Shown here: in pieces, positions 4,560 to 10,544 of the stretch
How the letters are laid out: every line of letters begins with the position of its first letter
Numbering within the stretch: the first letter of the stretch is position 1
From: Phycisphaerales bacterium UBA2218
GTDB taxonomy: Bacteria; Planctomycetota; Phycisphaerae; Sedimentisphaerales; Anaerobacaceae
Reading direction: 5' to 3'
Length of the DNA: 11,849 bases
NCBI GenBank assembly: GCA_002327785.1
Contig: DCUI01000198.1
Span: 2,772 to 14,620, forward strand
The notes under the pieces: model-generated
The model's input: the letters and a program-made list of their open reading frames with translations, nothing else
Databases searched by the model: none
Told to the model about the DNA's origin: nothing
Made by a program: the position numbers and the translations under genes

Positions 4560-5141
4560 TGCTTGGGCTTGGGCTACGGTTGCGGAAGTAAGAAGTTCGT
4601 GACCGTGGCGAAGGCCATGGCCCGGCTTGACATCACCTTGGACGAGGCCAAGACTGCGGTAGACGAGTACCGAGCGTCGAACCCACTAGTAACGAATCGC
4701 TGGAGGCAGCACCAGTTCTGGCTCAGGGTGTCCGCCAACCACGGAGACGAGACGCACGAGGTCGAGTTGGGGAACGGGCGAGTGGTTCGGTACTTCAACC
4801 CCCACGTGCTTCCGGACGGGGACCCTACGCGCCCCGAGATCGCGGCTAACGTGGTGAAGGGGGACGCTCGGCAACTCCGCCGGTTCTACGGCGGGAAGCT
4901 GACGGAGAACGAAACCCAGGCAAACGCGCGGAACATTCTCGGCGGCGGCATAGAAGGCCTCGAGAAGGCCGGAGTGCCTGTATCGTTCCATGTTCATGAC
5001 GAAGTTGTCTGCGTCGTCGACGAAAGTCAAGCGAAAGAGGCAGTCCCCGAGATCGAAAGGATCTTGACAACCTCAGCCACTTGGGCGCATACTTGCCCGT
5101 TGGCTGTGGAGACGGTCGTCGTTCCGCGCTACTGCAAATAG
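4344..5141 (+). CDS. polA: C half of split intein plus C-terminal part of family A DNA polymerase
   Basis: The recognisable intein C half (Pro-Val-Tyr-Asp ... Ala-His-Asn) occupies 4491-4559. The C-extein (193 residues, 4560-5138) supplies the rest of motif B (Cys-Leu-Gly-Leu-Gly-Tyr-Gly) and motif C, Val-His-Asp-Glu (His-Asp at 4995-5000). Spliced to the N part the polymerase would be 630 residues. I chose the ATG at 4344 because AGGAG (4331-4335) lies eight bases upstream; this adds 49 residues before the conserved intein part, a shadow of the endonuclease. An alternative is ATG 4122, which overlaps the frame-1 stop as ATGA, preceded by GAGGTG, and could restart by coupling; that adds 123 residues. 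Frame 3 has a TAA at 4107-4109, so nothing starts further upstream. The product lacks catalytic Asp379 and Lys435 and must be spliced or associate with the N part. Confidence 0.7.
   Translation: MFCTTASSWTRGLLQRLSVKNTAAKLLLILLSGGLRAKRFLRAKQGAKQPVYDIVDAGPRHRFCTPFAVAHNCLGLGYGCGSKKFVTVAKAMARLDITLDEAKTAVDEYRASNPLVTNRWRQHQFWLRVSANHGDETHEVELGNGRVVRYFNPHVLPDGDPTRPEIAANVVKGDARQLRRFYGGKLTENETQANARNILGGGIEGLEKAGVPVSFHVHDEVVCVVDESQAKEAVPEIERILTTSATWAHTCPLAVETVVVPRYCK
5064..5093 (+). promoter_or_regulatory. Promoter candidate upstream of the primase-helicase
   Basis: TTGACA (5064-5069), 18 bases, CATACT (5088-5093), preceded by GGCG. It shares the GCATACT box with the elements at 1573 and 1658. It lies in the last codons of the polymerase, and a start near 5100 would give the primase-helicase mRNA a leader of about 49 bases that includes its Shine-Dalgarno. 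Confidence 0.5.
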
Positions 5142-5148
5142 GAGACCT

Positions 5149-7446
5149 ATGTTTTTTTCAGTACCAAATTTGTCACGCCTTGAGGTGACTGAAATCGAGG
5201 AGCCTTGGAAGCTTCCCGCATTTCAGTGGCCATCAGGCGTGACGAAGGAAAACGTCAAGGGGATCTGGACGAACTCGGAGACGAAGCACTACTTCCTATC
5301 CGCGTTCGAAGGTATCACGAAGAGCGTCCGGATCGCCAAAGACGCCGCAAATCCGCCGCGCTTAATGCACGGTCTTATTGCGGACTACGATACGAGGACT
5401 GAGGAGTCGGCGTTCGCCTCCCTCTCCAAAGCCCCATATCCCAGCGACTATCCTCCCGCGTGGGGGGTGTCCACGTTCAGCGGGAACGCTAGGCTGGTCT
5501 GGGTATTCGAGAAGCCAGTCCTACTAGCCAACGAGACGCAAGCGACCAAGTTCCTTCCGATGCTGGTGCGTAAGCTTGGACTGGACCGCTGGCTGCCCGG
5601 CCTTGACACCAAGGCAATATCCAATCCCGCCCAGTACTACGAGCTCGGCAGGAAGTGGTTCCCGATGTGTACTACCGCCCTAGTGCCCAAGTCCTCATTG
5701 GACATGTGGCTCTTTGAAGCCTCGAAGAAGGTGTCCTTGTTCGGGCCGTCCGACAAGCGGTATGACATTCCCTTCGAGGCGGTCCCGCCAGAGGTGGAGG
5801 CCCGCTTTCCCAAGCGGTGGAACGGCCCCTTCATCGTGGGGGCCAGGGGCATAAGGTTCTGGGACGCTACGGCGGACAACCCCACCGCAGCCATTGTGAC
5901 CGAAGACGGTATGATGTGCTTCACTGGCGATAGGTCCTTCATGCCTTGGGTGGAAATCTTCGGGCGCGAATGGGCTGAGAAGTTCGAGGCGGATCGTGTG
6001 TCGAAGGCAATGTCATGCGTCCTGTGGGACGAGCATTACTTCTGGGTCAACACAGACCCCGAGACTGACACCTGGGAGCGTATGCAATCGGGCCAGTTCA
6101 CGAAGTGGCTCAAGTGCCTGGGGTTCTCGACCATGACGCCCAAGGGCGATACCGCTTCGCCAGCGGATCGCCTGGAGATGGAGATCGTCTCCAAGCGCAG
6201 GGTTAGGGGGGCAATGCCGTTCATCTACCGCAAGCATGGAGTGACCACGTATAAGGGGGAGCAAGTCCTGAACACGTCGACGATCAGGGTCATATCGCCA
6301 GCGGAGCCTGGCATCTTCGCTGACTTCAATGACGCCAAGACGAAGTGGTTTCCCTTCCTGTGGGCCTACCTCTCCAACTTCCTGGCCTTGGTTGACGACC
6401 GCCCCCTGCAGCTGGAGTACCTGCTGGGCTGGATGAAGCACTTCTACGAATGCGGCTACTACAACAAGCCGCAGCCAGGCCACGCCTTGACCCTGGTTGG
6501 CGACACAGGCCGCGGCAAGACGTTCTTCGCTCAGGTCCTGCTGTCCAAGCTGATGGGTGGTTCCACAGATGCCACAGACTACGTTGTCCGGGGTTCCGCG
6601 TGGAGCGACCAGTTGGCGAAGTGGCCCATCGCAGTTATCGACGATCAGCAGGCGAGCTCGGACTTCACAGGCCACCAGAAGTTCAGCGCGATGATCAAGA
6701 AACTGGTTGCCAACCAGACGTTGTCCTACAACGGAAAGTGGATGGCGACAGGCGAAGTCGAGTGGAACGGTAGGGCGGTGATCTGTTGTAACGCGGACCC
6801 CGAGTCGATCCGGTTGATTCCTAATCTTGACCACAGTATTGCGGACAAGATCAGCATCCTTCGGGTCAACGACGACTCGCCGTTCCGGTTCCCCTCGTCC
6901 CGCGAGGAGACGACCAAGATCCTCGAGGCTGAGTTGCCCGCATTCGCAAGGTTCCTTCTGGAGATGCCGTATCCAGAGCACTTCGTGAATCGGCGGGACG
7001 CCCGCTACTACCTGTTGCCGTTCAAGCATCCTGAGTGCTACCAGACAGCGAGTCGTGGGGGCCAGGCCTATGCGGGTCATGAGTTGATCGTCGCGTTCCT
7101 CGACGCCTACGCCGAGGGCCACAAGGGCGATCTGTTCTGGGAGGGGACAGCAACTACATTGTTCCGCGACTTGACCGCGCTGCATGGAAATGGTACTATG
7201 GGTAAACTGACGCCAAGGTCCTTGGGCACCTGCCTGGGAATGCTCATGAATCGGGGCGTCAACATTGAGTCGACAGGCTTCGATGCGCGGGGGGTGCAGA
7301 AATGGAAGATCCCGATCGCCCTTGAGTGGCGCGATCCTGATAATCCAACCGCCCAGTTGAGAAGCACGGAAGGTAAGGCGAGTGCCAAACTGTTCCGCAG
7401 GACTGTGTTGAAGGACCAGGCAATAAAAGGAGACGACGATGAGTAA
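5149..7446 (+). CDS. Phage primase-helicase (primase-polymerase-like N-terminus, SF3-type helicase)
   Basis: A 765-residue replication protein. The N-terminal part resembles archaeo-eukaryotic primase/PrimPol folds: Ile-Ala-Asp79-Tyr-Asp81 for metal binding, a Ser-Thr-Phe-Ser-Gly-Asn-Ala-Arg segment (108-115) before a Trp-Val-Phe-Glu strand, and Asp153 in Gly-Leu-Asp-Thr. The C-terminal part is a D5/SF3-like helicase of the DUF5906 type: Walker A Gly451-Asp-Thr-Gly-Arg-Gly-Lys457-Thr458, Walker B Ala-Val-Ile-Asp498-Asp499, and sensor Asn548 after two cysteines. It probably primes and unwinds DNA for the adjacent polymerase. AGGAG at 5140-5144 starts inside the stop codon of the polymerase part and lies four bases before the ATG. 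Codons 2-3 form a run of seven T (5152-5158), a possible slippage site. The last codons overlap the next gene. The helicase assignment is firm; the primase assignment is moderately sure. Confidence 0.88.
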   Translation: MFFSVPNLSRLEVTEIEEPWKLPAFQWPSGVTKENVKGIWTNSETKHYFLSAFEGITKSVRIAKDAANPPRLMHGLIADYDTRTEESAFASLSKAPYPSDYPPAWGVSTFSGNARLVWVFEKPVLLANETQATKFLPMLVRKLGLDRWLPGLDTKAISNPAQYYELGRKWFPMCTTALVPKSSLDMWLFEASKKVSLFGPSDKRYDIPFEAVPPEVEARFPKRWNGPFIVGARGIRFWDATADNPTAAIVTEDGMMCFTGDRSFMPWVEIFGREWAEKFEADRVSKAMSCVLWDEHYFWVNTDPETDTWERMQSGQFTKWLKCLGFSTMTPKGDTASPADRLEMEIVSKRRVRGAMPFIYRKHGVTTYKGEQVLNTSTIRVISPAEPGIFADFNDAKTKWFPFLWAYLSNFLALVDDRPLQLEYLLGWMKHFYECGYYNKPQPGHALTLVGDTGRGKTFFAQVLLSKLMGGSTDATDYVVRGSAWSDQLAKWPIAVIDDQQASSDFTGHQKFSAMIKKLVANQTLSYNGKWMATGEVEWNGRAVICCNADPESIRLIPNLDHSIADKISILRVNDDSPFRFPSSREETTKILEAELPAFARFLLEMPYPEHFVNRRDARYYLLPFKHPECYQTASRGGQAYAGHELIVAFLDAYAEGHKGDLFWEGTATTLFRDLTALHGNGTMGKLTPRSLGTCLGMLMNRGVNIESTGFDARGVQKWKIPIALEWRDPDNPTAQLRSTEGKASAKLFRRTVLKDQAIKGDDDE

Positions 7447-7744
7447 CGAAGATAACGTGAATGGTGATGGGACCGAAGTCGCTGAGGCGCCTAAGGCCAA
7501 GCCTCGCCGGGTGGCCGCGTTGGTGATCGGCTTCTGGGAAGATGGATCGTTCAAGGCTCTGCCAAAGGAATGCCAGCCGTCGGGCCAGGCGGCCCGAAAG
7601 GTCGACGCCCTTAGGCGCTGGTTGAACCAGGCCGAGACCGCGGCGAAGTTGTCGTCGTTTGTGGAGACCGTCGAGGTTATCCGCAAGGAACTGGTCAACG
7701 CCACTTATACTGCAACCACTGTTGTGAAAGCGAAGGTATCCTAA
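7439..7744 (+). CDS. Small protein of unknown function
   Basis: A 101-residue protein that I do not recognise. The first 20 residues are acidic and probably disordered. A basic Lys-Pro-Arg-Arg segment follows, then a short strand-like stretch (Val-Ala-Ala-Leu-Val-Ile-Gly-Phe-Trp) and helices with many Ala, Arg and Lys. No cysteine cluster or catalytic motif is visible. AAAAGGAG at 7425-7432 lies six bases before the ATG, which overlaps the end of the primase-helicase gene by eight bases. The stop overlaps the next start as TAATG. This tight coupling suggests work alongside the replication proteins, perhaps as an accessory or DNA-binding factor, but that is inference. Confidence 0.75.
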   Translation: MSNEDNVNGDGTEVAEAPKAKPRRVAALVIGFWEDGSFKALPKECQPSGQAARKVDALRRWLNQAETAAKLSSFVETVEVIRKELVNATYTATTVVKAKVS

Positions 7745-8328
7745 TGAGCAATTCCCCTTGGATTCAAACGTACACCGGCCTCCGGGCCCACATTCTTGAT
7801 CTCTGTGCGGAGCAGATCCTCATGGAGGACATTGCCCACAGTCTCGCCCTGACCTGCCGGTTTCGGGGGCATTGCCGCGAGTTCTACAGCGTTGCGCAAC
7901 ATTCTGTGCTCGCCGCGCAACTCGCCCCCACAGGCCTCAAGATGAAGGCCCTGTTGCACGACGCGTTCGAGGCGTACTTCTCGGACGTCGCGCGCCCCGT
8001 TAAGAACCTGGTCACCATCGGGGGTCGGGAGATCGACGAACTGGAAGACGAGATTCTGGGGCGCATCATGCAGACCTACGGTGTCACTCCCCCGACAGCC
8101 GAAGAGGCGCGGATCATCAAGGACGTGGACAACGCCCTGCTCCTGGCGGAAGCCCGGGACCTGATGCACGGTTCTCCGTCTGCTGACGAATGGGGTATCG
8201 ACTCCGAGCCGTACGAAGGCACTATCACCCCGTGGCCCTGGGAGTTGGCGAAGGAGAGGTTCCTCGCCTGCTTCAAGTGCCTCTATGACAACCCCGAATG
8301 CGAGACTCGCTGTGTCCCCGGTAATTAA
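7744..8328 (+). CDS. HD-domain phosphohydrolase, YfbR/DatZ-like
   Basis: A 194-residue metal-dependent nucleotide phosphohydrolase of the HD superfamily. It begins with the Trp-Ile-Gln-Thr-Tyr-Thr-Gly opening seen in phage YfbR-like enzymes, then Ile-Ala-His32-Ser-Leu-Ala-Leu, Gly-His-Cys-Arg, Tyr-Ser-Val-Ala-Gln-His53-Ser, the paired Leu-Leu-His72-Asp73, Glu76 in Glu-Ala-Tyr, and Asp129 before Asn-Ala-Leu-Leu-Leu-Ala-Glu. All expected metal ligands are present. Family members remove phosphate from deoxynucleotides; DatZ, a relative in phages with 2-aminoadenine DNA, removes dATP. Substrate cannot be read from the sequence. The ATG shares one base with the preceding stop; AAGG about seven bases upstream is a weak ribosome site, so translation is probably coupled. 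It likely adjusts nucleotide pools during phage replication. Confidence 0.85.
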   Translation: MSNSPWIQTYTGLRAHILDLCAEQILMEDIAHSLALTCRFRGHCREFYSVAQHSVLAAQLAPTGLKMKALLHDAFEAYFSDVARPVKNLVTIGGREIDELEDEILGRIMQTYGVTPPTAEEARIIKDVDNALLLAEARDLMHGSPSADEWGIDSEPYEGTITPWPWELAKERFLACFKCLYDNPECETRCVPGN

Positions 8329-8476
8329 GACCCACGAGGAGCCGCGAGACCCGAACAGGGAGCTGTTCACGCTCCTCGTCGCCCCCGCCCTGTTGGGGGT
8401 GGCGACGGGGGTCGTGATCCTCGTTGTGGTTGTGCTTGTTGTGTGGGGGTCGCTGAAGATACTGTACGGAGGCTGA
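8285..8476 (+). CDS. Small single-helix membrane protein, holin candidate
   Basis: A 63-residue protein with a polar, Pro/Arg/Glu-rich first 28 residues, one long hydrophobic helix (about residues 29-54, rich in Val, Leu and Ile), and a short Ser-Leu-Lys-Ile-Leu-Tyr-Gly-Gly tail. Its start overlaps the end of the HD gene by 44 bases in another frame, and no good Shine-Dalgarno precedes the ATG, so the true start could be an internal GTG at 8312. It lies directly before the transglycosylase-like gene, which makes a holin or spanin-like lysis role plausible. One helix without family similarity is weak evidence; it could also be an unrelated inner-membrane protein. Confidence 0.6.
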   Translation: MTTPNARLAVSPVIKTHEEPRDPNRELFTLLVAPALLGVATGVVILVVVVLVVWGSLKILYGG

Positions 8477-8477
8477 G

Positions 8478-8840
8478 ATGCTGGACAAGATACTAGCCGC
8501 CTTGATCATGTTGGAGAGTGGCGGCGACATCAATGCGTACAAGAGCGACGAAGGCGCAATCGGATGTCTGCAGATCCGACGGATCATGGTCCATGACATC
8601 AACCTCATCCTGGGTGTCCGGAAGTATAGGCACTCGGACGCTTGGGATGAAGGGATGTCAAAAGACATGGCTCGTATCTACTTCGGCAAGCGGGTCACGA
8701 AGAAAGCGTTGAAGCGAGAGCCTATCGTCGAAGACTACGCGCTCGCTTGGCGCTGGGGCCCTAAGGGGCCCAGTATGAAAAGGACCGAGGCGATGGACGA
8801 TTACGTTACAAGGTTCAAAGCGTTAATGGAGGCGAAGTGA
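8478..8840 (+). CDS. Small lytic transglycosylase-like (SLT/lysozyme fold) protein
   Basis: A 120-residue protein with the transglycosylase SLT core: Leu-Glu13-Ser-Gly-Gly-Asp, in which Glu13 is the expected catalytic acid, then Asn-Ala-Tyr, Gly-Ala-Ile-Gly-Cys-Leu-Gln-Ile-Arg and a Met-Val-x-Asp-Ile-Asn helix, followed by a Met-Ala-Arg-Ile-Tyr-Phe-Gly segment. Such enzymes cleave the glycan strands of peptidoglycan, either for host lysis or as a virion part for DNA entry. There is no signal peptide or cell-wall-binding domain, so export would need a holin, and the gene just upstream encodes a membrane helix. GGAGG at 8468-8472, overlapping the upstream gene end, lies five bases before the ATG. 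The stop overlaps the next gene's GTG. Family call is fairly sure; lysis versus virion role is open. Confidence 0.78.
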   Translation: MLDKILAALIMLESGGDINAYKSDEGAIGCLQIRRIMVHDINLILGVRKYRHSDAWDEGMSKDMARIYFGKRVTKKALKREPIVEDYALAWRWGPKGPSMKRTEAMDDYVTRFKALMEAK

Positions 8841-9235
8841 AACGCAAAAAGAAAGTCACTTTAGCGAAGGTTCGTCGCCTGACCCTGGCCCTCTGGTCGA
8901 AGAAAGTTAGACAACGCGCAGAGGATAAGTGCGAAGTGTGTGGTAAACCCGAAGGGTTCATCAATCCCAAGGGCAACCCCGTCCACTTGAACGCGCACCA
9001 CATCGAGGACAAGGCCAACCAGCGTCTTCGGTTCGACATCGACAACGGTATCGCGCTTTGCCCCTCGTGCCATAAGTTCGGCAGGGACTCCGCGCATCGG
9101 TCTCCGATCTGGTTCGTTGAGTGGCTGTTGCGATATGCGACGCCAAGGTACTCGTATGTGTTGGCGCATCGGAAAGAACCCCCTCCGGATCGCGCGGGAG
9201 TTGAAGGGCTATTCAAGAAACTGGGGTCGGAGTAA
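8837..9235 (+). CDS. Zinc-binding HNH endonuclease
   Basis: A 132-residue HNH nuclease: Cys32-x2-Cys35 and Cys75-x2-Cys78 form the zinc site, Asn53-Ala-His54-His55 carries the first catalytic histidine, Asn70 is the central Asn and His79 the last His. The first 30 residues are strongly basic and could bind DNA. It starts at GTG 8837, which overlaps the preceding stop (GTGA), with GGAGG at 8828-8832. In many cos-type phages an HNH protein near the terminase is needed for DNA cleavage and packaging. The position here, a few genes before a small-terminase-like gene, fits that role, but a homing function is equally possible. The cysteine residue numbers were counted by hand. Confidence 0.82.
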   Translation: MKRKKKVTLAKVRRLTLALWSKKVRQRAEDKCEVCGKPEGFINPKGNPVHLNAHHIEDKANQRLRFDIDNGIALCPSCHKFGRDSAHRSPIWFVEWLLRYATPRYSYVLAHRKEPPPDRAGVEGLFKKLGSE

Positions 9236-9239
9236 AGCC

Positions 9240-9419
9240 ATGGCTAATTGGATCAAGGGAGCGATCAAACATCCGGGCGCCTTCACGAAGAAGGCCAAGG
9301 CAGCAGGACTGACCCCGGCTCAGTATCAGGCGAAGGTTCTCAAGAACCCCAGCAAGTATCCCGCTTCTACTCGGAAGCAGGCCCAGCTTCGTAAGACGCT
9401 GGTCAAGATGCACAAGTAA
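9240..9419 (+). CDS. Small basic phage protein of unknown function
   Basis: A 59-residue, strongly basic protein opening with Met-Ala-Asn-Trp-Ile-Lys-Gly-Ala-Ile-Lys-His-Pro-Gly-Ala-Phe, a pattern I recall from small hypothetical proteins near lysis and packaging genes of many phages. A helix with Thr-Pro-Ala-Gln-Tyr and a Lys/Arg-rich, alanine-containing C-terminal helix follow. I prefer the ATG at 9240 (GGAG at 9229-9232, seven bases upstream) to the in-frame upstream starts inside the HNH gene. It begins four bases after the HNH stop. It may bind nucleic acid, but no function is established from the sequence. Confidence 0.75.
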   Translation: MANWIKGAIKHPGAFTKKAKAAGLTPAQYQAKVLKNPSKYPASTRKQAQLRKTLVKMHK

Positions 9420-9423
9420 ATGA

Positions 9424-9453
9424 GTCTCCCCTCATGGGAGGGGGACCTTTTCT
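9424..9453 (+). terminator. Probable weak intrinsic terminator
   Basis: Bases 9424-9430 can pair with 9440-9446 (seven pairs, one G-U), or 9426-9430 (CTCCC) with 9436-9440 (GGGAG). A short T-run (9448-9451) follows. It lies between the basic protein gene and the diphosphohydrolase-like gene and may only partly stop transcription. Confidence 0.45.
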
Positions 9454-9462
9454 AGGAGACTA

Positions 9463-9924
9463 ATGACAACGAAACCCACGAACCCTAAAGATTTTTTGGG
9501 GGCAAAAAAGCTGCCACTTCATCTTTGGCCCACTACCGCTACGGCGATGGGGTGCCTTGGGATGCTGAACGGTGCATTGAAGTATGGGCGTTCGAACTTC
9601 CGCGCCGTGGGCGTTAGGTCCAGCATCTACTACGATGCCGCTCGGCGCCATCTTGACGCGTGGTTCGAGGGCGAGGAGTGCGATCCCGATGATGGCGTTC
9701 CCCATCTGGCGGCTGCCCTGTCCTGCATCGCGATCATCGTTGACGCCAAGGCGGCTGGCAAGTTGAACGACGACCGGATGCTGGCGGCTAAGTATCGGGA
9801 GTTTGTAGACGAGTTGACCCCGCACGTGACCCGTCTCCAGAAACTGCACCAGGATAGGAACCCCAAGCACTACACCAAGGACGACAATGCCGTTGACACA
9901 ACCCCTGAAGTAGGGCATAATTAG
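9463..9924 (+). CDS. dATP/dGTP diphosphohydrolase-like protein (DUF5664 type)
   Basis: A 153-residue protein matching the phage family often named 'dATP/dGTP diphosphohydrolase, N-terminal'. Visible family features are Asn-Pro-Lys-Asp near the start, Gly-Ala-Lys-Lys-Leu-Pro-Leu-His-Leu, a Gly-Ala-Leu-Lys-Tyr-Gly-Arg-Ser-Asn-Phe-Arg segment, Ala-Ala-Arg-Arg-His-Leu-Asp-Ala-Trp with Gly-Glu-Glu and Asp-Pro-Asp-Asp-Gly, and a His-Leu-Ala-Ala-Ala helix ending in Ala-Ile-Ile-Val-Asp-Ala. The conserved Glu/Asp residues suggest metal-dependent cleavage of deoxypurine triphosphates (MazG-like chemistry). AGGAG at 9454-9458 lies four bases before the ATG. Together with the HD enzyme it could reshape the dATP/dGTP pool. 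The family match is fairly firm; enzymatic activity is inferred. Confidence 0.8.
   Translation: MTTKPTNPKDFLGAKKLPLHLWPTTATAMGCLGMLNGALKYGRSNFRAVGVRSSIYYDAARRHLDAWFEGEECDPDDGVPHLAAALSCIAIIVDAKAAGKLNDDRMLAAKYREFVDELTPHVTRLQKLHQDRNPKHYTKDDNAVDTTPEVGHN
9893..9921 (+). promoter_or_regulatory. Strong promoter candidate before the packaging-type genes
   Basis: TTGACA (9893-9898), 17 bases, CATAAT (9916-9921): six and five matches to the consensus, with GGG before the -10 as part of the repeated GCATAMT type. It lies in the end of the upstream gene. The predicted start near 9928 falls almost on the ATG at 9931, past most of that gene's Shine-Dalgarno, so transcripts from here would be nearly leaderless for the first gene. 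Confidence 0.6.
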
Positions 9925-9930
9925 GAGACT

Positions 9931-10536
9931 ATGGATCAACTAACTCCCAGCGACCTAGCGCCCACGCCCCAAGCACCCAGGCTCCCACTAGAGGAGAGGC
10001 GGGATATTGCTGTGCGTGCGGAGTCCCTTGTCTCGGGTCCCTTGAGCCCTAGGGCCAAGGCGTTTGAGCTCTTCATGAAGGAGCGGAAGCGCCCCGCCGA
10101 GATCGCTACAGAGCTGGGCCTCGAGCTCTCTGTCGTGGTTCGGTGGTTCGCTTCCAACCGCTGGCTGTCTCGGCGGAAGGAACAGGACCAGGTCTCGATA
10201 GACATCGACCAGCACACCCACAAGGCGCTGCTTGCCGAAGAGAAGGTCAAGGTGGCCAAGGAACATCTGGTTATTGGCGAGAACCTTGAGAAGCAGATGG
10301 TGGCGGCGGCCAAGGAACTGGAAGGTTCCTGCATGAAACCCCGGGAGTTGAAGGACCTGGCGGATGCGGTGGCCTCAGCTACAGCGATTCGGGCGCGAGT
10401 AGTTGGCATTTCTGATAAGTTGCCGCAAGAGAACGGGGGGCATATGCAGCCCCAGGCGCTGCTGATTATCGGGGCCCCGCCTCCCCAACCCGCGGGTCCC
10501 ACCCCGGTAGAAGCAATCGAAGTAAACGAACAGTAA
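9931..10536 (+). CDS. Helix-turn-helix protein, possible small terminase subunit
   Basis: A 201-residue protein. Residues about 40-82 (Ala-Phe-Glu-Leu-Phe, Arg-Pro-Ala-Glu-Ile-Ala-Thr-Glu-Leu-Gly-Leu, Val-Val-Arg-Trp-Phe, Trp-Leu-Ser-Arg-Arg) form a helix-turn-helix of the type in phage small terminase subunits. A long charged helix with coiled-coil character (about 95-160) follows, with a Leu-Lys-Asp-Leu-Ala-Asp-Ala-Val segment also typical of that family. The last 25 residues are rich in proline. In tailed phages such a protein recognises phage DNA and assembles as a ring for packaging. No large subunit is seen in this window, so the assignment rests on fold and location. AGGAG at 9923-9927 is only three bases before the ATG. 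It could instead be a regulator. Confidence 0.6.
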   Translation: MDQLTPSDLAPTPQAPRLPLEERRDIAVRAESLVSGPLSPRAKAFELFMKERKRPAEIATELGLELSVVVRWFASNRWLSRRKEQDQVSIDIDQHTHKALLAEEKVKVAKEHLVIGENLEKQMVAAAKELEGSCMKPRELKDLADAVASATAIRARVVGISDKLPQENGGHMQPQALLIIGAPPPQPAGPTPVEAIEVNEQ

Positions 10537-10544
10537 GGAGTCCA

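Noticed and set aside
7171..7199. TTGACC, 17 bases, TACTAT with TG before the -10, inside the primase-helicase gene
   Set aside because: It is a passable promoter match, but lies about 240 bases before the next start and lacks the GCATAMT box of the other four, so it may be chance.
6013..7704. Long open frame on the - strand (563 codons)
   Set aside because: It lies opposite the primase-helicase, a clear gene with conserved motifs. The translation has no recognisable domain, and no minus-strand gene is supported anywhere in the window.
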